From: Actinomycetes bacterium
GTDB lineage: Bacteria; Actinomycetota; Actinomycetes; Actinomycetales; Cellulomonadaceae
Assembly: GCA_023412515.1 (NCBI GenBank)
Contig: JAEYNO010000176.1
Location: 1 to 16,881 of the forward strand
Direction of reading: 5' to 3'
Length of the DNA stretch: 16,881 nt
Within the stretch, counting starts at the first letter, position 1, and every line of letters starts with the position of its first letter. Of this stretch, positions 12,448 through 16,881 are shown one piece after another. A program made the translations under genes and the position numbers. The notes beneath the pieces were generated by a model. That model saw only the letters and a program-made list of their open reading frames with translations. It searched no databases and was not told the origin of the DNA.

Positions 12448-13917
12448 TCAGGCGGTGTGGTTCGTGCCCGTCGACGACCCGGCGACCGCCTTGCCGGCGA
12501 TGCTCGCGACGAGCGTGTTGAGGTCGAGCCCCGTGAGGGACTTGATGACCTCCTGGCCCTCGCCCAGCACCTGCCCGACCGTCTTCGTCACGGCCGACGC
12601 GCCGTCGGTCGAGACGACCGTGAGCTGGTCGATGCCGCTGATCGGCTCGGCCGCCGCGCGGACGATCTCGGGCAGCAGAGCGATCACCTGCTGCGCGAGG
12701 ACGGCCTCGCCCTGCTCGCGCAGCGCCTCGGCCTGCGCGCGCGTGGCCTCGGCCTGCGCGAGACCCTCGGCCTTGGCGGCCGCGGCACGCGCCAGACCCA
12801 GCGCCTCGAGCGCCTTGGCCTCGGCGAGCTGACGGTCGCGCTCGGCGTTGCCGGCGCGGATCGTCGCCTCGGCCGCGGCCTCGGCGTCCTGCACGGTCGC
12901 GATCTTGTTGGCCTCGGCGACCTTCATGCGGCGGAACGCCTCGGCCTCGGCGGCCGCGTTGGCGGCGTCACGCTCGGCGTTGGCCTGCTGGACCGCGGCG
13001 TACGCGGACGCCTCGGCGGGCTTGCGAACGTCGATGTCGAGCTGCTCCTCGGTGACCTTCGCCTTCTCGGCGAGGGCCTCGCGCTCCTGCGTCGCGACCA
13101 GGCGGTCCTGCTCGGCGCGTGCGAGCTGCCCCGCCGCGTTCGCCTCGGCGTTCGCCTTGTCCGTCTCGGCCTTGATGCCGGCCTGCTTGAGCGCGAGGTC
13201 GCGCTGCCGCTCGGCGATCGACTCCATCGCCTGGATCTTCGCGAACTCCGAGACCTGCTGCGCCTCGGCCTCCTTGACCTCGGCGACCTGGCGGGCGCGC
13301 GCGGCCTCGGCGCGGCCGAGGTTGGCGAGGTAGTCGGAGCCGGGCGTCGAGATGTCGGAGATGTTGAGCAGGTCGACCTGCAGACCCTGCTCGGCCAGGT
13401 CGGTCTTGGTCGAGTTGACCACCGCGTCCTGCAGCGACTTCCGGTCGCTGATGATCTGCTCGATCGTCATGTCGCCGATGATCGAGCGCAGCGAGCCCTC
13501 GAGGGACTCCTTGATGACGTCGGTCAGCGTGGCCTGCTGCGACAGGAAGCGCTGCGCGGCACGCCGCACGCCCTCCTCGTCGCCCCGGACCTTGAAGTTG
13601 ATCGACGCCTTGATGGCGAGCTTGATGCGGTTCTTGTCGACGCCCTCGACGGTGATGCCGATCTGCCGCTGCTCGAGCGAGATCGGGAAGCCCTGCTGCA
13701 GCACGGGCCACACGAACACGCGCCCGCCGACGACCACGCGCTGGCCCGCGTCGGCCGACGCGTTCCGGCCGGCGCCGCGCCCGACGATGATGAGGGCCTC
13801 GTTCGGGGGCACCCGGCGGATGCGCTTGGTGATGAGGGCGATCACCGCGACGAACGCGACGATGAGGGCGCCGACGGCCAGCACGGTCGAGCCGCTGCCC
13901 TGCGTGAAGTCGAACAT
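12448..13917 (-). CDS. Flotillin-like SPFH-domain membrane protein
   Basis: This 489-residue protein has one N-terminal membrane helix (residues 11-30) and an SPFH/band-7 domain (about 35-195, including PPNEALIIVGRG and NFKVRGDEEGVRRAAQRFL). A long Ala/Glu/Lys/Arg coiled coil with repeated EA-rich motifs follows (about 200-415). The C-terminal oligomerisation segment is LLPEIVRAAAEPISGIDQLTV. This order is that of bacterial flotillins (FloT/YuaG, YqiK), which scaffold membrane microdomains. An NfeD-like gene lies upstream with a 106-base gap, the usual partner. The ATG at 13917 is the only credible start, but the purine-rich ribosome site is 22 bases upstream, with a stable stem-loop in between. 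Confidence in family is high; its client proteins are unknown. Confidence 0.92.
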   Translation of the reverse strand: MFDFTQGSGSTVLAVGALIVAFVAVIALITKRIRRVPPNEALIIVGRGAGRNASADAGQRVVVGGRVFVWPVLQQGFPISLEQRQIGITVEGVDKNRIKLAIKASINFKVRGDEEGVRRAAQRFLSQQATLTDVIKESLEGSLRSIIGDMTIEQIISDRKSLQDAVVNSTKTDLAEQGLQVDLLNISDISTPGSDYLANLGRAEAARARQVAEVKEAEAQQVSEFAKIQAMESIAERQRDLALKQAGIKAETDKANAEANAAGQLARAEQDRLVATQEREALAEKAKVTEEQLDIDVRKPAEASAYAAVQQANAERDAANAAAEAEAFRRMKVAEANKIATVQDAEAAAEATIRAGNAERDRQLAEAKALEALGLARAAAAKAEGLAQAEATRAQAEALREQGEAVLAQQVIALLPEIVRAAAEPISGIDQLTVVSTDGASAVTKTVGQVLGEGQEVIKSLTGLDLNTLVASIAGKAVAGSSTGTNHTA

Positions 13918-13948
13918 GGTGGGTCCCGGCCGGGCCGGGCTCCTTCCT
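13918..13948 (-). promoter_or_regulatory. Distant ribosome site with intervening hairpin before the flotillin gene
   Basis: On the minus strand AGGAAGGAG (13948-13940) is an excellent Shine-Dalgarno sequence but lies 22 bases before the ATG. The gap contains CCCGGC-CCG-GCCGGG (13939-13925), a six-pair GC stem with a three-base loop, starting directly after the site. Folding would leave seven bases (ACCCACC) to the start codon, which is optimal spacing. Confidence 0.6.
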
Positions 13949-14023
13949 CTCGGTCCTGCTCGGGTGGTGCGGGCGCCGGGCGCGGCGGCGGGGTGGAGCG
14001 GGGTGGGACGGGGTCGACGCGCG

Positions 14024-14494
14024 TCAGCTCGCGCGGACGACCTGCACGCGCGACCCGGAGACGCCGACGACGACGACGCGCGTGCCCGCGGGGATGTCCT
14101 CGTGCGACCACGCCAGGCGGGCCTCGAGGTCGCGCACGCCCTCGAGGCGGACCTCGCCGCCGCCGGGGCCGGTCGTCGCGGTCGTCATGCCGTACGCGCC
14201 GTCGAGCGGCGGCGGGGGTGCGTCCTCCGTGTCGGAGAGCCGCTTGATGAGCAGCTGCGCGACCGCGCCCGCGAGGACCGCGAAGCCGACTCCGATGACG
14301 TACGCCCACACGGTCGCGAGGTGCGAGTTGAGGACGATGACGCCGCTCGCTCCGAAGACGACCGAGCCCACGCCGGCGGCGATGCCGGAGAACCCGCCCT
14401 CGCCGACGCCGATCGACTCGAACACGTCGCCGAACACGAGCGACGCGAGCAGGACGACGAGGCCGAGGCCCCCGACGACGAGGAAGACGGTCAC
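14024..14494 (-). CDS. NfeD/YuaF-like membrane protein, flotillin partner
   Basis: This 156-residue protein has hydrophobic segments near residues 3-21, 36-56 and 60-83, followed by a soluble C-terminal domain (about 98-156: YGMTTATTGPGGGEVRLEGV, then HEDIPAGTRVVVVGVSGSRVQVV). That domain fits the small OB-fold of NfeD1b/YuaF proteins. These are typically encoded with flotillins and act in the same membrane microdomains, without the protease domain of long NfeD proteins; none is seen here. The GTG at 14494 has a ribosome site (AAGGGA, 14509-14504) nine bases upstream. The flotillin gene follows 106 bases downstream. Family assignment rests on domain layout plus neighbourhood rather than strong motifs. 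Confidence 0.78.
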   Translation of the reverse strand: MTVFLVVGGLGLVVLLASLVFGDVFESIGVGEGGFSGIAAGVGSVVFGASGVIVLNSHLATVWAYVIGVGFAVLAGAVAQLLIKRLSDTEDAPPPPLDGAYGMTTATTGPGGGEVRLEGVRDLEARLAWSHEDIPAGTRVVVVGVSGSRVQVVRAS

Positions 14495-14525
14495 GTGAGG
14501 GGGTCCCTTCGGTGGCTTGCCCGCC

Positions 14526-14531
14526 AGTATG
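14526..14531 (-). promoter_or_regulatory. Possible -10 box for the nfeD-flotillin operon
   Basis: On the minus strand CATACT lies in the rare AT-containing patch before the NfeD-like gene, preceded by TGCGG. It would give a leader of about 25 bases containing the AAGGGA ribosome site. No convincing -35 box is present, so it is tentative. Confidence 0.35.
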
Positions 14532-14570
14532 CCGCAGGCGCCCCCGCGCCGACCGGGCCCCCGGGCCCAA

Positions 14571-14586
14571 CCGGACGCGCGTCCGG
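14571..14586 (-). terminator. 16-bp perfect palindrome downstream of the amino-acid permease
   Basis: CCGGACGC joined to GCGTCCGG is a perfect inverted repeat 47 bases past the permease stop. It can fold as a six-pair stem with a four-base loop and is the best candidate terminator for that gene. It lacks a T-tract, and it lies upstream of the nfeD promoter region, so an operator role is the alternative. Confidence 0.45.
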
Positions 14587-14633
14587 GTGAACCCGCCGCG
14601 CTCTCGCCCGCAGGTCAGGGGCGCGTCGACGGC

Positions 14634-16184
14634 TCAGCCGTGCGCGCCGCCCTCGAGCTCGGACTCCGTCAGCGCCACGGGCCGGCCGCGTCCGAGCATC
14701 GAGTTCCGGTAGGAGAAGGTCGCGTAGACGACCGCCCCGACCGCGACCCACACGAGGAACCGCAGCCACGTGAGCGTCGTGAGGTTGAGCATGAGCCACA
14801 GGCACGCGACGCCCGCGAGGACCGGCAGCACGGGCGACCACGGCACGCGGAACCCGCGCGGCAGGTCGGGCCGCGAGCGCCGCAGCAGCGGGACGCCGAA
14901 GCTGACCAGCACGAACGCCGACAGCGTCCCGATGTTGATCATCTCCTCGAGCAGCTCGACCTCCGAGAGCCCGGCGATGAGCGCGACGACGACCCCGGCA
15001 CCGATCTGCAGCCACATCGGCGTGCCGAACCGCGGCGACGTGCGGGACACGGCGCGCGGCAGCAGGCCGTCGCGGCTCATCGCGAACACGACGCGCGTGA
15101 GCCCCAGCAGCAGCACCATGAGCACGCTCGTGAGCCCCACGAGGATGCCGACCGAGATCACCTTGCCCGCCCAGTCAGCCCCGACCAGCACGAACGCGGT
15201 GGTGAGGGACGGCGAGTCGGACGCCGCGAGGTCGCGGTAGCTCACCATCCCGGTGACGACGACGGTCACCAGCACGTACAGCACGGTGACCAGCGCGAGC
15301 CCGCCGAGGATCCCCTTGGGCACGGCCCGCTGCGGGTCCTTGGTCTCCTCCGCGGTGGTCGCGACGACGTCGAACCCGATGAACGCGAAGAACACGAGCG
15401 CGGCGCCGGACAGGATGCCCATGACGCCGTACGTCGTGGGCTCGAAGCCCAGCAGGAACCCCGTGAGCGGCTGGTGCAGCCCGCTCGTGCCGGCGGGCGC
15501 GGGCTCGGCGGGCGGCACGAACGGCGTCCAGTTCTCGGCCTTGACGTAGAAGAACCCGGCGACGATGACGAACAGCGTGATGCCGACCTTGATGATCGTG
15601 AACACGCTGTTCACGCGCGTCGACAGGCGCGTGCCGACCGCGAGCAGCGCGGTGAACACGGCGACGATCAGCATGGGGCCCCACGCGACCTCGACGCCCC
15701 CGACGCTGACGACCGTCGGCACGTCCACGCCGAACAGCCCGAACGCGTCGGACAGGTACACGCCCCAGAACTTCGCGATGACGGCCGAGGCCAGCAGCAT
15801 CTCGAGGATCAGGTCCCAGCCGATGATCCACGCGACGAACTCGCCCATGGTCGTGTACGAGTACGTGTACGCCGACCCCGCGACGGGCATGGTCGACGCG
15901 AACTCGGCGTAGCACATGATCGCGAGCCCGCACACGACGGACGCGATGAGGAACGAGACGATGACCGACGGCCCGGCGTGCCGGGCGGCGGCCGTCGCAC
16001 CGACCGAGAAGATGCCCGCACCGACGGCGACGGCGACGCCGAGCACGGCGAGGTCCCACGCCGTGAGGGTGCGGCGCAGCTGCCGCGACGGGTCGTCGAC
16101 CGCCGCGAGCGCGTCCTCGACGGACCTGCGCCGCAGGATGCCGCGAGGACCCCGGCCCCCCGGCGCGTCCTGTGCTGCCGTCAT
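14634..16184 (-). CDS. APC-superfamily amino-acid permease
   Basis: This 516-residue membrane protein imports amino acids, probably by proton symport or exchange. After a hydrophilic N-terminus ending SRQLRRTLTAWDLAVLGVAV, helix 1 carries the unwound substrate-binding motif GAGIFS (55-60). The conserved AEFASTMPVAGSAYTYSY (93-110) and GWDLILEMLLASAVIAKFWG identify the APC superfamily, closest in style to the cationic amino-acid transporter/YfnA group. About twelve or more helices follow, with the extracellular loop around WTPFVPPAEPAPAG. The ATG at 16184 is chosen because AGGGGG on the minus strand lies four bases upstream. The frame remains open further upstream, but that part is Arg/Pro-rich and lacks a ribosome site. 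Specificity is not certain. Confidence 0.9.
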   Translation of the reverse strand: MTAAQDAPGGRGPRGILRRRSVEDALAAVDDPSRQLRRTLTAWDLAVLGVAVAVGAGIFSVGATAAARHAGPSVIVSFLIASVVCGLAIMCYAEFASTMPVAGSAYTYSYTTMGEFVAWIIGWDLILEMLLASAVIAKFWGVYLSDAFGLFGVDVPTVVSVGGVEVAWGPMLIVAVFTALLAVGTRLSTRVNSVFTIIKVGITLFVIVAGFFYVKAENWTPFVPPAEPAPAGTSGLHQPLTGFLLGFEPTTYGVMGILSGAALVFFAFIGFDVVATTAEETKDPQRAVPKGILGGLALVTVLYVLVTVVVTGMVSYRDLAASDSPSLTTAFVLVGADWAGKVISVGILVGLTSVLMVLLLGLTRVVFAMSRDGLLPRAVSRTSPRFGTPMWLQIGAGVVVALIAGLSEVELLEEMINIGTLSAFVLVSFGVPLLRRSRPDLPRGFRVPWSPVLPVLAGVACLWLMLNLTTLTWLRFLVWVAVGAVVYATFSYRNSMLGRGRPVALTESELEGGAHG

Positions 16185-16219
16185 CGCTCCCCCTCGGGTG
16201 TCGTGCGCGTCACCGGGTG

Positions 16220-16225
16220 AGCATG
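16220..16225 (-). promoter_or_regulatory. Possible -10 box for the amino-acid permease
   Basis: On the minus strand CATGCT lies 35 bases before the ATG at 16184, which would give a leader of roughly 29 bases containing the ribosome site. The -35 region is weak (TGGCCC). Tentative. Confidence 0.3.
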
Positions 16226-16250
16226 ACGCGCGAGCGCCCCACGGGCCACC

Positions 16251-16262
16251 GGACGTACGTCC
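16251..16262. promoter_or_regulatory. 12-bp palindrome in the divergent intergenic region
   Basis: GGACGTACGTCC is a perfect palindrome in the 164-base gap between the permease (minus) and the unknown gene (plus). It lies just upstream of the possible permease promoter, where an operator would be expected. The bound protein is unknown. Confidence 0.4.
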
Positions 16263-16348
16263 CGGCACCCGCGTCGGGCGTCGACGTGCCCGGCCGGGGT
16301 CGGGCGCCGGACGTGCGCTCGGCACGCCGCGGCCGCAAGGTGGGGGCC

Positions 16349-16807
16349 ATGGCTGAGCGCACGCGCGACGACGGGCCCGACGACCAGCACCTGCCGCCCC
16401 CGGGGGTGGACGACGCGACGGTCGAGGCCGTCGGCGGCGTGACCGCGGCGTTCGAGGTGGTCGAGCACGCGCGCGGCATGCTCTACGCGTTCCACCGGCT
16501 GGTCGGGCGTGCGGACATGGAGCTGCAGGAGGCGCTGGACCGGCTCGAGCAGGCGGGGCACGCCGAGCTCGCGGACCGCGTGCGGGCCGACGTGGTGGGC
16601 CGTGACGTGCTCGCCGGACGCTGGACGTTCCAGGTGGTCGAGGAGTTCGACGACGGCTACCACCGCGCGTTCGCCGACGCCGAGCGGCTGGTCCGTGACG
16701 AGCTCACCGCGGGCCGCCGGCACGTGTACGAGGCGCAGCTCAAGGAGCGCGAGCGGACGCACGGCCGGCCGGGGCACGAGGCGCTGCCGGAGGACGTCGA
16801 GGGCTGA
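16349..16807 (+). CDS. Conserved actinobacterial protein of unknown function
   Basis: This 152-residue hydrophilic protein has no signal peptide or membrane segment. It opens with a Pro/Asp-rich stretch (DGPDDQHLPPPGVDDATVEA) and continues as predicted helices containing LYAFHRLVGRADMELQEALD. Two His/Arg-rich blocks stand out: RWTFQVVEEFDDGYHRAF (91-108) and the C-terminal ELTAGRRHVYEAQLKERERT followed by HGRPGH. Similar proteins occur widely in actinobacteria as far as I recall, with no known role. Its His and acidic residues could bind a metal, but that is speculation. The ATG at 16349 is preceded by AAGG and GGGGG; an in-frame GTG at 16340 would add three residues. It is divergent from the amino-acid permease. 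The remaining 74 bases to the window end hold GC-rich inverted repeats and no gene. Confidence 0.75.
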   Translation: MAERTRDDGPDDQHLPPPGVDDATVEAVGGVTAAFEVVEHARGMLYAFHRLVGRADMELQEALDRLEQAGHAELADRVRADVVGRDVLAGRWTFQVVEEFDDGYHRAFADAERLVRDELTAGRRHVYEAQLKERERTHGRPGHEALPEDVEG

Positions 16808-16881
16808 CGCCGGGTACGGCCGGGCCTGGCCGGGCGACGCGCGCCGGCCCTCGCCGGCACCGGCCGGTCGCGGGCCGCGTC

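Noticed and set aside
14495..14633. A hidden small gene between the permease and the NfeD-like gene
   Set aside because: No frame with a start, ribosome site and sensible composition was found; the gap holds palindromes and a possible promoter.
16808..16881. Start of another gene at the right edge
   Set aside because: Only short GC-rich inverted repeats such as ACCGGCCGGT (16859-16868) are visible, with no start codon plus ribosome site that could be supported.

Overview
The window comes from a chromosome of very high G+C content (clearly above 70% by eye), with GTG starts, 4-base stop/start overlaps and G/C-ending codons throughout. Leaderless promoters with a TANNNT box exactly 7 bases before the start codon, an F420-type nitroreductase-family protein and a DrrAB-like exporter point to an actinobacterium. 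Cellulomonas or a close relative in the Micrococcales is my best guess, an inference from style and gene content rather than a marker gene. I see no rRNA, tRNA, CRISPR array, insertion sequence or phage gene. It reads as ordinary chromosome with several well-defined regulatory sites.

Layout: 1-148 is the start of a minus-strand helix-turn-helix-type protein. Positions 263-1201 hold a DUF1266 protein and a 45-residue membrane peptide. Positions 1227-3279 form an exporter operon (ATPase, ABC-2 permease, small XRE regulator) behind a perfect 28-bp palindrome covering the predicted transcription start and the start codon. Two leaderless single genes follow: an alpha/beta hydrolase (3305-4093) and a MetE-C-terminal-like methyltransferase (4148-5338). 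After them come an orphan NrdI flavoprotein (5425-5859), a 38-residue membrane peptide (5900-6016), and a DUF4956 membrane protein overlapping a VTC/triphosphate-tunnel protein (6152-7620).

A leaderless S33 peptidase gene (8902-7607, minus) converges on the VTC gene and overlaps its end. It is divergent from a SitABC/MntABC-type manganese (or iron) transporter operon (8984-11528), whose promoter carries an inverted repeat exactly between the -35 and -10 boxes. A deazaflavin-dependent nitroreductase-family gene (11694-12131) then converges on a minus-strand NfeD-like/flotillin pair (14494-12448). Between them lies a gene-free 316-bp stretch with a tandem array of about 29-bp imperfect palindromes and a strong bidirectional terminator. 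Last come an APC amino-acid permease (16184-14634, minus) and, divergent from it, a conserved actinobacterial protein of unknown function (16349-16807).

How parts work together: the XRE protein probably represses its own exporter operon through the 28-bp palindrome. The three Sit proteins make one importer, probably controlled by a DtxR/MntR-type regulator encoded elsewhere. The NfeD-like protein and flotillin form a membrane-microdomain pair. DUF4956 and the VTC protein form a polyphosphate-type module lacking its usual CotH-like partner here. The least explained features are the palindromic tandem array, the 28-bp operator, a hairpin between Shine-Dalgarno and start codon of the flotillin gene, and the structured leader of the DUF4956/VTC pair.
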